DNA from: Actinobacillus ureae ATCC 25976
GTDB lineage: Bacteria > Pseudomonadota > Gammaproteobacteria > Enterobacterales > Pasteurellaceae
Assembly: GCF_000188255.1 (NCBI RefSeq)
Contig: NZ_GL831081.1
Location: 219,382-281,588, forward strand
Length of the DNA: 62,207 bases
Direction of reading: 5' to 3'
Shown here: positions 53,969 through 62,207 of the stretch, piece after piece
Layout of the letters: the number at the start of each line of letters is the position of its first letter
Position numbering within the stretch: position 1 is the first letter of the stretch
The notes under the pieces: model-generated
Database searches by the model: none
What the model saw: the letters and a program-made list of their open reading frames with translations, nothing else
Told to the model about the DNA's origin: nothing
Program-made: the position numbers and the translations under genes

Positions 53969-54919
53969 TTATAACCAACCTTTGCGTTTAAAGTAGATAT
54001 ACGGGGTGGCGGCGGCGCAAATCATTAAGCCGATTGCCATCGGATAGCCGTATTTAAAATGTAATTCCGGCATAAATTCAAAGTTCATTCCGTAAGTCGA
54101 GGCAACGAGAGTTGCCGGTAGGAACATCACCGATACGACCGAGAAAAACTTCATAATTTTATTCTGCTCAATATTGATGTAACCCATTGCCGCTTGCATC
54201 AAGAAGTTCACTTTTTGGAACAACGATTCGTTATGTGGCTGGAGTGATTCAATATCTCGCATAATGTCACGAGCTTGTTCAAGCTGATTGTTTGGTAAAC
54301 GGGTTTTACGTAATAAGAAACTTAATGCACGTTGCGTATCCATCAGACATAAACGCACTTTTGAACTAGCATCTTCCAATTCGGTTAAATCGGAAAGCGC
54401 ATCGTCAAAATTTTCACTTTCTTGCTTACCGTTTAAGATTACACGGCTTAAGGTTTCTAAGTCCGCATAAATTGTTTCGATAACATCCGCAAGCTGCTCG
54501 ATTTTGGTTTCAAATAAGTCGAGCAGTAATTCGTATGCATTGCTATCAATTAATTTTTCACGGCGAGAGCGCATTCGATATAAACGGAATGCCGGTAAAT
54601 CGCGTTCACGCAAGGTAAATAAACGCCCGTCACGAATGGTAAATGCAACGGTGGCAATATCGGCGTAATCGTCGTCATCTAAACAATAGAAAAAGGAGTG
54701 AAGGTGTAAGCCGTCTTCATCTTCGAAGAAGCGAGCAGAAGCCTCTAAGTCTTCCAATTCGTGTTCTTCCGCAAGCGTTTGGTCTAAACCACGCTGTAGT
54801 ACGCTACGTTCATCATCGCTCGGATCGATTAGGTCAATCCAAATTGCATCGTTTAAATCGGTAGCTGTTTCGTCCACGCTGACAAGACGTGCGTTATCTA
54901 ATGCAAATGCACGGATCAT
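53969..54919 (-). CDS. corA: Magnesium transporter CorA
   Basis: Pentameric Mg2+ (also Co2+, Ni2+) channel. A large acidic cytoplasmic domain ([40 protein letters not shown]) precedes two C-terminal spans; the selectivity motif [10 protein letters not shown] lies at about 280-289 and the basic end is YFKRKGWL. The frame opens at 54931, but GGAG seven bases before ATG 54919 and E. coli CorA (316 residues, MLSAFQL) fix the start there: MIRAFAL, 316 residues. An upstream ORF overlaps this ATG. Confidence 0.96.
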   Translation of the reverse strand: MIRAFALDNARLVSVDETATDLNDAIWIDLIDPSDDERSVLQRGLDQTLAEEHELEDLEASARFFEDEDGLHLHSFFYCLDDDDYADIATVAFTIRDGRLFTLRERDLPAFRLYRMRSRREKLIDSNAYELLLDLFETKIEQLADVIETIYADLETLSRVILNGKQESENFDDALSDLTELEDASSKVRLCLMDTQRALSFLLRKTRLPNNQLEQARDIMRDIESLQPHNESLFQKVNFLMQAAMGYINIEQNKIMKFFSVVSVMFLPATLVASTYGMNFEFMPELHFKYGYPMAIGLMICAAATPYIYFKRKGWL

Positions 54920-55134
54920 TTTATTCTCCATCCAATGGTTAGGAGGTAATGAACAAAAAGGAACAAAAAAGATACTAGGCGAGAGTTACCGACTTGTCGG
55001 TAACCTGAGGGTTTGGACAAGTGGGTTAGAAATCTGATAAGTATCGACTGTGACTGTCCAAAATTGTAATCCTCAAATAAAAATAGTGTGCGAATGGTAC
55101 AGATTAACCGCTTTCTAGTCAAGCAAGCGGTCAT
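54916..55134 (-). CDS. Possible coupled leader ORF upstream of corA
   Basis: A frame of up to 72 codons whose TGA stop overlaps the corA ATG (ATGA). Its last part ([18 protein letters not shown]) is hydrophobic and contains the corA ribosome site. The N-terminal part is coded by a USS, so the true start is unclear. The stretch includes a strong hairpin GGTTACCGACAAGTCGGTAAC (54982-55003). Salmonella corA has a leader peptide (CorL), but no sequence likeness is seen. Confidence 0.3.
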   Translation of the reverse strand: MTACLTRKRLICTIRTLFLFEDYNFGQSQSILIRFLTHLSKPSGYRQVGNSRLVSFLFLFVHYLLTIGWRIK

Positions 55135-55183
55135 TTACTTGCTTGATTTTGCAAAATTTTAAGGAAAAATGACCGCTTTTTTG
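55122..55183. repeat. Inverted uptake-signal pair between corA and ubiE
   Basis: CAAGCGGTCATTTACTTGC and AGGAAAAATGACCGCTTTTTT face each other in the divergent promoter region, a USS dyad not located at a gene end. Confidence 0.75.
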
Positions 55184-55223
55184 CTATCGTTAGCATTCCG
55201 AAATAATCGATGAGAATTTGACA

Positions 55224-56000
55224 ATGACTGATTTACAACACACGACAGAAACAACTGAAAACGAAACAACGCATTTTGGTTTTAAAACCGTTGCTAAAGA
55301 AGAAAAACAGCAACTAGTTGCTAATGTATTTCACAGCGTTGCCGGCAAATACGACTTAATGAATGATTTGCTTTCGTTTGGTATCCATCGTGTTTGGAAG
55401 CGTTTTACCATTGATTGCAGTGGTGTGCGTAAAGGGCAAAAAGTGTTGGATCTTGCTGGTGGAACCGGTGATTTTACTGCAAAATTTTCGCGTATTGTCG
55501 GCGAAAGCGGTGAAGTGGTATTAACTGATATTAATAGCTCAATGTTGGAAGTTGGTCGTGAAAAATTACGTAATTTAGGCGTAGTCGGCAATGTCAGTTA
55601 TGTACAAGCTAATGCGGAATGTCTGCCGTTTGCGGATAATACCTTCGATTGCGTGGTGATCAGTTTCGGTTTACGTAATGTGACGGACAAAGACAAAGCG
55701 TTACGTTCGATGTTTCGTGTGTTGAAGCCGGGTGGCCGTTTGCTTGTATTGGAATTCTCAAAACCAATTATTGACCCGATTAGTCAGTTATATAACTTCT
55801 ATTCTTTTAATATTTTGCCGAAAGTGGGTGAAGTGGTAGTCAACGATGCGGATAGCTATCGTTACCTTGCCGAATCAATTCGTATGCACCCGAAACAAGA
55901 CGAATTAAAAGCGATGATGGAAAATGCCGGCTTTGAAAGCGTCAATTATTACAACTTAAGTGCCGGTATTGTAGCGTTACATCGAGGATATAAATTTTAA
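55224..56000 (+). CDS. ubiE: Ubiquinone/menaquinone C-methyltransferase UbiE
   Basis: SAM-dependent C-methylation in both ubiquinone and menaquinone synthesis. I use ATG 55224 (MTDLQHTTE, 258 residues) rather than the TTG two codons before. SAM-binding: [17 protein letters not shown] (about 75-91), then [12 protein letters not shown] and [44 protein letters not shown] is the UbiE family start. First of ubiE-ubiJ-ubiB-tatABC, the arrangement in E. coli. Confidence 0.97.
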   Translation: MTDLQHTTETTENETTHFGFKTVAKEEKQQLVANVFHSVAGKYDLMNDLLSFGIHRVWKRFTIDCSGVRKGQKVLDLAGGTGDFTAKFSRIVGESGEVVLTDINSSMLEVGREKLRNLGVVGNVSYVQANAECLPFADNTFDCVVISFGLRNVTDKDKALRSMFRVLKPGGRLLVLEFSKPIIDPISQLYNFYSFNILPKVGEVVVNDADSYRYLAESIRMHPKQDELKAMMENAGFESVNYYNLSAGIVALHRGYKF

Positions 56001-56033
56001 TTTATTTTTGGTCTGGAATCCAAGGAATACGCT

Positions 56034-56666
56034 ATGTTATCTCAACTTAAACAGCAGCTTATGTTGCCACAATTGGCTTTCGGTGCGATAGAAACCGCTT
56101 TTAATGCGTTGCTGCAGCGTTCGCCGCATGTATTACCGGCATTACGTAAGTTAGCGGGTAAATGCTTACATATTGAATTAACCTCACCAGCAGTTAATTT
56201 TTATCTAATCTTCAGCGAAACTCGTGCAGAATGGTTATCGGTTTACGAGGGTGAAGCGGATTGCCATGTGCAACTTTCTTTTGAAACCTTACCGAAACTT
56301 GCCGATAAAGCGAAATTAACCGAGCTGATTAATAACAAATCATTGGTACTGAACGGCGATATTCAGGTGTTACAACATTTCGCCGCATTGTTAGATGAAT
56401 TGGAAAAAGATCCTGCTGAATTGTTGTCGCCTTTTGTCGGGGATGTGTTGGCTCAGACTTCAACCGATTTTGCTAAAAAATTATTTAATAAGCTAAAAGG
56501 GCAAATTGAGCAGAATCTTCAGCATCTCGCAGAGAATTTAATGAATGAGCGTCCGGTAGTGGTACATCGCTTACAAGCGGTTAATTTTTACGATCAAGTT
56601 GCAGAGCTTGAGCAACAAGCGGTCGAATTTGAACGAAAGTTTGTAAGGTTTGAGAAGAAATTATGA
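56034..56666 (+). CDS. ubiJ: Ubiquinone biosynthesis accessory factor UbiJ
   Basis: 210-residue SCP2-domain lipid-binding protein that with UbiK scaffolds the late ubiquinone enzymes. SCP2 domain at about 15-130 ([18 protein letters not shown], then [20 protein letters not shown]); a coiled-coil is likely at the C-terminus ([22 protein letters not shown]). Its end overlaps ubiB by four bases (ATGA). CCAAGGAATACGCT precedes the ATG. Two USS cores lie near the 3' end (CAAGCGGTTAAT and CAAGCGGTCGAA). Confidence 0.92.
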   Translation: MLSQLKQQLMLPQLAFGAIETAFNALLQRSPHVLPALRKLAGKCLHIELTSPAVNFYLIFSETRAEWLSVYEGEADCHVQLSFETLPKLADKAKLTELINNKSLVLNGDIQVLQHFAALLDELEKDPAELLSPFVGDVLAQTSTDFAKKLFNKLKGQIEQNLQHLAENLMNERPVVVHRLQAVNFYDQVAELEQQAVEFERKFVRFEKKL

Positions 56667-58294
56667 CCTTTAAAAATACTTGTCGTCTTTATCAAATTAT
56701 CACTACATTTCTGCGTTACGGTATTGATGAAATCATTCCGGATATTCCGCTTACACGTTATGCTCGTTTAGGACTTAAAGCCATCTTTTGGGTGCGAAAT
56801 CAGCATAAAGATCAGCTGTTCGGCGTACGTTTACGTTTAGCTTTGCAAGAGTTAGGGCCGGTGTGGATTAAACTCGGGCAAATGCTTTCAACTCGCCGTG
56901 ATTTATTTGAACCGGAATTAGCGGATCAACTTGCTTTATTGCAAGATTCAGTTGAGCCTTTTGACGGCAAAGCGGCTTGCCAAATTATTGAACAAGCCTT
57001 AGGTGGCAGTCTTGAAACTTGGTTTGAAGCATTTGATGAACAAGCGCTTGCTTCCGCTTCAATTGCACAGGTTCATACAGCAAAATTTAATCAAAATCAA
57101 CCGCTTGCCGGCAAAGATGTCGTGATTAAAGTGATTCGCCCGGATATTGAACCGGTTATCAAAGCGGATATTGCCTTGATGTATCGTCTGGCAAGTTGGA
57201 TTCCTCGCCTTTCAAATGATGCGAAGCGTCTGCGTGCGACCGAAGTGGTGCGTGAATACGAAAAAACATTACTCGATGAATTGGATTTAACTCGAGAAAT
57301 GGCAAATGCAATTCGTTTACGTAATAACTTTGAAAACAGCGAAATGTTGTATGTGCCGGAAATGTATCCGGATTTCTGCTATAAAAACGTGATTGTGATG
57401 GAGCGTATTTACGGTATTCCGGTGTCGGATGTCGAAATGCTTAAAGCCAACGGCACGGATATGAAATTATTGGCGGAACGTGGTGTACAAGTGTTCTTTA
57501 CTCAGGTGTTTCGTGACAGCTTTTTCCACGCAGATATGCACGCCGGTAATATTTTCGTTAATCCGAATCATCCGGAAAATCCGCAATATATTGGCATTGA
57601 TTGCGGTATTGTCGGTACACTGAATCAAAATGATAAACGCTATTTAGCGGAAAGTTTCGTTGCCTTTTTTAATCGAGATTACCGCCGTGTGGCGTTAATG
57701 CACGTGGAATCCGGTTGGACACCGGCAGATACCGATATTGATGCGTTCGAGCAGGCGTTCCGTGAAGTGTGCGAGCCGATTTTTGCTAAACCGCTATCGG
57801 AAATTTCTTTCGGTCACGTGTTGCTGAATTTATTTAATGTAGCTCGTGAATTTAATATGGAAGTACAGCCGCAATTAGTGTTACTACAAAAAACTTTACT
57901 CTATATTGAAGGATTAGGTCGACAGGTTTATCCGCAGCTTGATTTATGGCAAACCGCAAAACCGTTTTTACAAAATTGGTTGAATGAGCAAGTCGGCGTG
58001 AAAGCGATTTTACGTGATTTGAAACAACGTGTGCCACAATTTAGAGAACATTTTGCCGAATTTCCGGAAGCGGTGTTTAACGCATTACAGCAACAAAAGC
58101 AGATTAATTTCCGCTTAGATGAGCTAAATAAAACCTTGCAAACACAAGGACAACAAAAAGCTCGGAATATGCTGAGCATAGTGAGCGGCTTGATTATTCT
58201 TGGTGTACTATGGCGATTTGACAGTTTACCGCTATGGGTAAGCGTGAGTTTATTATTCGTGGCATTATTGTCTTTGCTTTTGCAAAGAAAGTAG
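56663..58294 (+). CDS. ubiB: UbiB, ABC1/ADCK-type kinase-like protein
   Basis: Atypical kinase/ATPase needed for ubiquinone synthesis. 543 residues (E. coli 546). KxGQ motif region [14 protein letters not shown] (about 70-83), Ala-rich loop [13 protein letters not shown] (about 131-143), invariant Lys in VVIKVIRP, catalytic [13 protein letters not shown] (about 291-303) and IDCGIVG metal motif. Two C-terminal membrane spans (about 497-540) end in LLLQRK. Translationally coupled to ubiJ. Confidence 0.96.
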   Translation: MTFKNTCRLYQIITTFLRYGIDEIIPDIPLTRYARLGLKAIFWVRNQHKDQLFGVRLRLALQELGPVWIKLGQMLSTRRDLFEPELADQLALLQDSVEPFDGKAACQIIEQALGGSLETWFEAFDEQALASASIAQVHTAKFNQNQPLAGKDVVIKVIRPDIEPVIKADIALMYRLASWIPRLSNDAKRLRATEVVREYEKTLLDELDLTREMANAIRLRNNFENSEMLYVPEMYPDFCYKNVIVMERIYGIPVSDVEMLKANGTDMKLLAERGVQVFFTQVFRDSFFHADMHAGNIFVNPNHPENPQYIGIDCGIVGTLNQNDKRYLAESFVAFFNRDYRRVALMHVESGWTPADTDIDAFEQAFREVCEPIFAKPLSEISFGHVLLNLFNVAREFNMEVQPQLVLLQKTLLYIEGLGRQVYPQLDLWQTAKPFLQNWLNEQVGVKAILRDLKQRVPQFREHFAEFPEAVFNALQQQKQINFRLDELNKTLQTQGQQKARNMLSIVSGLIILGVLWRFDSLPLWVSVSLLFVALLSLLLQRK

Positions 58295-58394
58295 CGTGTA
58301 CTTGATTTCGGTTACTTTTGTTTGGAAACGTAAAGCAAAGTAACATATAATACAAACAATTTTTCTTAAACTTAAAACAAAAAGAGGAACCTTT

Positions 58395-58619
58395 ATGGGT
58401 GGTATCAGCATTTGGCAATTACTTATTATTGTAGCAATTATCGTTTTATTATTTGGTACAAAAAAATTACGTACCTTAGGGACGGATTTAGGGGAATCTG
58501 TAAAGGGCTTTAAAAAAGCAATGTCAGATGAAAAACCGCAAGATGCAAGTTTTGAGAAAGTAGAAGCAAAAGAAGCCGCAACTACCGAACAAAAAGCAAA
58601 AGAAAAAGAGCAGGCATAG
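58395..58619 (+). CDS. tatA: Sec-independent translocase subunit TatA
   Basis: Pore-forming subunit of the twin-arginine pathway. 74 residues: one span at about 4-20 ([18 protein letters not shown]), the [20 protein letters not shown] amphipathic helix with the conserved Phe-Gly hinge, and a charged tail. AGAGGAACCTTT precedes ATG. Starts the tatABC unit, 100 bases after ubiB. Likely cargo includes cofactor-containing respiratory enzymes. Confidence 0.97.
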   Translation: MGGISIWQLLIIVAIIVLLFGTKKLRTLGTDLGESVKGFKKAMSDEKPQDASFEKVEAKEAATTEQKAKEKEQA

Positions 58620-58622
58620 ATT

Positions 58623-59207
58623 GTGTTTGATATAGGTTTTTCTGAATTAGTACTCATTTTCGTTGTGGGGCTGGTTGTGCTAGGCCCGCAACGTTTACCC
58701 GTTGCTATTCGTACTGTGATGGGCTGGGTTCGTACAATTCGAGGATTAGCCGCAAATGTGCAGAATGAATTAGCACAAGAACTTAAATTACAAGAGCTGC
58801 AAGAAAGTATTAAAAAAGCAGAAGCGTTAAATTTAAGTTCGCTTTCACCCGAGTTAAGTAAAACGGTGGAAGATTTAAAACAATCTGCGCAACAAATGCA
58901 GGCTGATCTCGCTTCAGCAAAAGGGGAAATTACCAAATTAACTGATGAGCAAGTCGCTGAAATTCAAGCAAAAATTGAGCAAGAAGAACAGCAAATTGCC
59001 GTGTCGGAATCGCAAAAAAATCTGGAAAATCAACCGCTTGTTGAAGATGAGGCTGTGATAGAAAATGCGGAGTTGTCTCCGGCAGGAATCGCAGAACAGG
59101 CTGAATTGGATGAATCACAATTTGCTGCCTATTACCCGCCTGATGATGATTTAGCAACACCAAATTCGTCAGTATCACAACAACAGGATAAACAGAATGT
59201 CAGTTGA
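58623..59207 (+). CDS. tatB: Sec-independent translocase subunit TatB
   Basis: Twin-arginine signal receptor with TatC. 194 residues starting with GTG ([20 protein letters not shown]), which aligns with E. coli TatB, so the GTG start is well supported. One N-terminal span with Glu8, hinge GPQRLP, then an amphipathic helix ([20 protein letters not shown]) and a long acidic, Gln-rich coiled tail. The start is three bases from the tatA stop; the end overlaps tatC by 11 bases. Confidence 0.96.
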   Translation: MFDIGFSELVLIFVVGLVVLGPQRLPVAIRTVMGWVRTIRGLAANVQNELAQELKLQELQESIKKAEALNLSSLSPELSKTVEDLKQSAQQMQADLASAKGEITKLTDEQVAEIQAKIEQEEQQIAVSESQKNLENQPLVEDEAVIENAELSPAGIAEQAELDESQFAAYYPPDDDLATPNSSVSQQQDKQNVS

Positions 59208-59943
59208 ACAATCTCAACCTCTGATTAGCCACCTTGTTGAATTAAGAAACCGCTTGCTCCGTAGCTTTATCTGTGTGCTTGTGGTTTTTTGTGCTTTAGT
59301 TTATTGGGCGAATGATATTTATACTTTGCTCGCCACACCGTTAACCGAGAATTTGCCTGCTGGGGCAACCATGATTGCGACTAATGTTGCAACGCCGTTT
59401 TTTACCCCGATTAAGTTGACCGGTGTCGTAGCGGTATTTTTATCCGTTCCTTTTATTCTTTACCAAATTTGGGCATTTGTTGCTCCTGCATTATATAAGC
59501 ACGAGAAACGTTTGATTTACCCACTATTGGTTTCAAGTACATTATTATTCTATTTAGGTGTCGCATTTGCTTACTATGTCGTGTTCCCATTGGTATTCGG
59601 TTTCTTAACCAGTACCGCACCGGAAGGGGTGCAAATGGCAACCGATATCAGTAGCTATTTAGATTTCGTACTTACTATTTTCTTAGCATTCGGTATTTGT
59701 TTTGAGGTACCGGTCGCAATTATTTTACTTTGTTGGTCTGGGGTAACTTCTGCCAATGAACTACGTGAAAAGCGCCCTTACATTATTGTGGCTGCATTTG
59801 CGATCGGGATGTTATTAACACCGCCGGATATTTTTTCTCAGACACTTTTAGCTATTCCGATGTGTTTGCTATTTGAAGTCGGGTTGTTTTTCTCGAGGCT
59901 CTATAAGCCGAGAGATGAGCAAGAAGAAAGTATCGCTAACTAA
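59197..59943 (+). CDS. tatC: Sec-independent translocase subunit TatC
   Basis: Six-span inner-membrane receptor for twin-arginine signals. 248 residues. Signatures: [17 protein letters not shown] (N-terminal signal-binding region with Glu), FIPLxLTG-type [20 protein letters not shown], and [13 protein letters not shown]-like [14 protein letters not shown] (about 165-178). Starts inside tatB in another frame. tatD, which follows in E. coli, is absent; a short hairpin (CCGCTCACAAGCGGG, a USS core) and hemB come next. Confidence 0.97.
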   Translation: MSVEQSQPLISHLVELRNRLLRSFICVLVVFCALVYWANDIYTLLATPLTENLPAGATMIATNVATPFFTPIKLTGVVAVFLSVPFILYQIWAFVAPALYKHEKRLIYPLLVSSTLLFYLGVAFAYYVVFPLVFGFLTSTAPEGVQMATDISSYLDFVLTIFLAFGICFEVPVAIILLCWSGVTSANELREKRPYIIVAAFAIGMLLTPPDIFSQTLLAIPMCLLFEVGLFFSRLYKPRDEQEESIAN

Positions 59944-59948
59944 TCTAA

Positions 59949-59973
59949 ACCCGCTCACAAGCGGGTTATTTTT
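59949..59973 (+). terminator. tatC terminator
   Basis: AACCCGCT and AGCGGGTT pair around CACA, followed by ATTTTTTATT; the right arm includes an uptake-signal core. Confidence 0.8.
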
Positions 59974-59994
59974 TATTAAAATTTGCAAAATTAG

Positions 59995-61022
<1,028 letters not shown>

Positions 61023-61023
<1 letters not shown>

Positions 61024-61084
61024 GAACAAGCGGTTAGATTTGAGGAATTTTTTGCAAATGCTTCAGTCTAACCGTTACTTTTTT
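61023..61084 (+). terminator. USS-derived hairpin after hemB
   Basis: AACAAGCGGTTAGA and TCTAACCGTTACTTTTTTAG. The third arm base differs from the USS (GCGGTTAGA) and is matched on the other side, again keeping the stem at the expense of the uptake consensus. Confidence 0.75.
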
Positions 61085-61095
61085 AGGAGATATAA

Positions 61096-61458
61096 ATGAA
61101 CGAACAATTTTCTCTTCAACCGTCTACTGATTCATTACGTACCGTGATGTATATTACATACGGCTTATTCGGCTTAGGCATTATTTTCGGCGGCTTACCG
61201 GCGATTGCAGGTGTAATCTTGGCGTATATTAAGCGTGCAGATATGCAAGGCACAGCTTATTACGATCATATGTGCTTCTTGATTCGTACTTTCTGGGGAA
61301 CGCTAGCCGGTACTATTTTAGGGATTATCTTGTCACTAATCGGCATTGGCGTATTGGTGATTTGGGCGATTGGGATTTGGTATATTTTCCGCGTTATCTA
61401 CGGTGCGGTAAAATTATTTGATAACAAATTGGTAACGCCAACCGGTTGGTTTATGTAG
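61096..61458 (+). CDS. Small DUF4870-like membrane protein
   Basis: 120 residues with about three hydrophobic segments (VMYITYGLFGLGIIFGGLPA, FWGTLAGTILGIILSLIGIG, and VLVIWAIGIWYIFRVIYGAV). The layout, with YIKRADMQGTAYYDHMCFLIRTFW in the middle, resembles the DUF4870 group of small membrane proteins; function unknown. GGAGATATAA precedes the ATG. It is the last intact gene of the window and ends in a compact USS stem before an IS remnant. Confidence 0.75.
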   Translation: MNEQFSLQPSTDSLRTVMYITYGLFGLGIIFGGLPAIAGVILAYIKRADMQGTAYYDHMCFLIRTFWGTLAGTILGIILSLIGIGVLVIWAIGIWYIFRVIYGAVKLFDNKLVTPTGWFM

Positions 61459-61469
61459 CGAATTGCAAA

Positions 61470-61496
61470 AAAGCGGTCAAATTTGACCGCTTGTTG
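61470..61496. terminator. Compact USS inverted repeat
   Basis: AAGCGGTCAAATTTGACCGCTT: two uptake signals fused head to head into a 22-base perfect palindrome, directly touching the left end of the IS3 remnant. Confidence 0.8.
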
Positions 61497-61539
61497 ATCT
61501 GCACCCCAAAACTTGGACATTTAACTTGAGGTGCAGATT

Positions 61540-61858
61540 ATGTCTTATTCTTATCAATTTCGTTTAGAAATTATCAAACTCATCATCGAACAGGGCTTTG
61601 GTATCCGTGAAGTAGCTAAACTTCATCAGATTTTCCATTCACTTGTGATTAATTGGCTAAAAGCCTTTCGTGAAAGGGGGTTAGAAGGGGGGAAAATCAC
61701 CTTGCCCCCCACTTCAACCACTGAAAAGCGAAAAGCAAGGGATTGATGTACCTGAGCCTACCAACCTTTCGCCTCAAGCATTTAAAAAGTTACAACGTGA
61801 GCTTGCACTTGCTCGTGCGGAGATTGCTTACTTAAAAAAGCTGGAGGAGCTCGACTGT
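61540..61858 (+). pseudogene. IS3-family OrfA, frameshifted
   Basis: Begins MSYSYQFRLEIIKLIIEQGF with a helix-turn-helix (GIREVAKLHQ), reading to a stop at 61744. The family continuation (QGIDVPEPTNLSPQAFKKLQ, then LALARAEIAYLKKLEEL, a leucine-zipper-like region) is found in another frame from about 61712, so an indel near 61690-61715 broke it. A long G run followed by C run there is a likely slip point. Confidence 0.85.
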
Positions 61859-61974
61859 CAAAAACAACGGCAGAAATTGAAGAATATTTGGTGTATTACA
61901 ACTAAAAAATGATTAAACTGGATTTACAAGGGGCGAGCTCGGCACAATACCGAGTCCAATATTTAAGTGAATAA
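61858..61974 (+). pseudogene. IS3-family OrfB C-terminal fragment
   Basis: Reads TTAEIEEYLVYYN, a stop, then KMIKLDLQGASSAQYRVQYL. This is the standard C-terminus of IS3-group transposases (YYN...RIKLDL...PVQYR). The DDE core is absent; the junction with orfA lies near 61858. Confidence 0.85.
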
Positions 61975-62024
61975 ACAGTCTGACTTTTTGGAAGGCAGAT
62001 CATTTTTAGTTCGTTATTCTCTAC

Positions 62025-62174
62025 AAATAAAAAAGCTTAATTCGGTCGAATTAAGCTTTTATTAGAAGTATTGTATGTAAGGTTACTTTAAAAACACTTA
62101 AATCAACTTCCGCTTCCTGCATCAATTAACTCAAGCTTCGAACATTTATGAACGCATGTTCATTTTTTAAAGTA
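62025..62174 (-). ncRNA. Candidate small structured RNA
   Basis: Minus strand: a TATAAT box (62185-62180) starts a unit of about 150 bases that ends in a perfect 14-bp terminator hairpin with a U run. Near the 5' end UUACUUUAAAAA (62175-62164) can pair with UUUUUAAAGUAA (62094-62083) over 12 bp, enclosing AUGAAC-AUGC-GUUCAU and a GCAGGAAGCGGAAG stretch. No ORF over six codons fits. The -35 is at or beyond the window edge. Confidence 0.45.
62028..62063. terminator. Strong hairpin terminator
   Basis: AAAAGCTTAATTCG and CGAATTAAGCTTTT are fully complementary. A-rich on the left, so it acts best on minus-strand transcripts. Confidence 0.85.
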
Positions 62175-62184
62175 AGCCCATTAT

Positions 62185-62206
62185 ATCCCAAAAAAGAATT
62201 GGGATA
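62185..62206. repeat. Inverted repeat at right edge
   Basis: TATCCCAA and TTGGGATA flank AAAAGA. It overlaps the upstream side of the candidate RNA promoter; it could be an operator or the terminator of a gene outside the window. Confidence 0.4.
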
Positions 62207-62207
62207 G

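Larger units (their letters stand above)
61495..62002 (+). mobile_element. Internally deleted IS3-family element
   Basis: About 508 bases bounded by imperfect terminal inverted repeats (left TGATCTGCACCCCAAAA, right end reversed TGATCTGCCTTCCAAAA), with the IS3-like TG...CA ends. It contains a frameshifted orfA and only the last 35 or so codons of orfB, so most of the DDE transposase is deleted. No clear target duplication is visible (CTTGT on the left, TTTTT on the right). Confidence 0.8.

Noticed and set aside
61995-62010. Target-site duplication flanking the IS3 remnant
   Set aside because: The bases outside the two ends do not match each other, so none can be claimed.

Overview
The window is a typical chromosomal segment of a Pasteurellaceae bacterium, most likely Actinobacillus pleuropneumoniae or a close relative. 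Three things point there: dozens of ACAAGCGGTC-type DNA uptake signal sequences (the Actinobacillus/Mannheimia variant, not the AAGTGCGGT of Haemophilus influenzae), a hugZ-hgbA haemoglobin-iron locus as described in A. pleuropneumoniae, and gene blocks laid out as in H. influenzae and E. coli. Species assignment is an inference. Nearly all the DNA is ordinary core genome, with two decayed insertion-sequence scars.

Layout. 0.2-3.7 kb: oligopeptidase A, a 29-residue membrane peptide, pheA. 3.7-8 kb: haemoglobin receptor hgbA with hugZ behind an iron-type promoter, then a YhbP-like flavin-fold protein. 8-11.7 kb: the nrfE-dsbE-nrfF-nrfG haem-ligation cluster without nrfABCD. 11.9-16.3 kb: a Kef-type antiporter and cyaA. 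16.5-22.2 kb: fabB, an MHS-family transporter, an unusual NRAMP-fold transporter, rnt, gloA. 22.2-26 kb: a membrane protein followed by ydbH and ynbE (envelope lipid homeostasis). 26-28.7 kb: dksA-pcnB-folK on the minus strand; pcnB appears to begin at an AUU codon as in E. coli. 28.9-31.3 kb: TPP-riboswitch-controlled thiB, divergent from an amidohydrolase gene; a perfect PurR-like palindrome lies between them, and a leader ORF plus intrinsic terminator precede the amidohydrolase. 31.5-35.9 kb: aspS-nudB-yebC-(lipoprotein)-ruvC. 36-37 kb: an ABC transporter gene cut off by the right end of an IS200/IS605-type tnpB element. 37-43.4 kb: mutL-adhP-miaA-hfq-hflX-MazG-like gene. 43.4-48.3 kb: crp, then coaBC-dut-slmA-yheU, and divergent radC-rpmB-rpmG. 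48.4-51.7 kb: dat-ddc (1,3-diaminopropane synthesis) behind a long leader. 51.9-55 kb: maoP, trmA, two identical tRNA-Ser(UGA) genes, corA. 55.2-61.5 kb: ubiE-ubiJ-ubiB-tatABC-hemB and a small membrane protein. 61.5-62 kb: an IS3-family element with a large internal deletion, followed by a candidate small structured RNA.

Functional links. Several genes concern haem, iron and respiration: hgbA/hugZ acquire and open haem, hemB makes it, the nrfEFG cluster attaches it to nitrite reductase, ubiEJB make quinones, and tatABC export cofactor-loaded enzymes. A second theme is post-transcriptional control (hfq, pcnB, rnt, dksA, crp, a TPP riboswitch and several leader attenuators). I found no complete mobile island, phage, CRISPR array or defence system. 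The most interesting material is regulatory: the PurR palindrome with a pyrBI-like leader, the AUU start of pcnB, the dat leader and the candidate RNA at the right edge.
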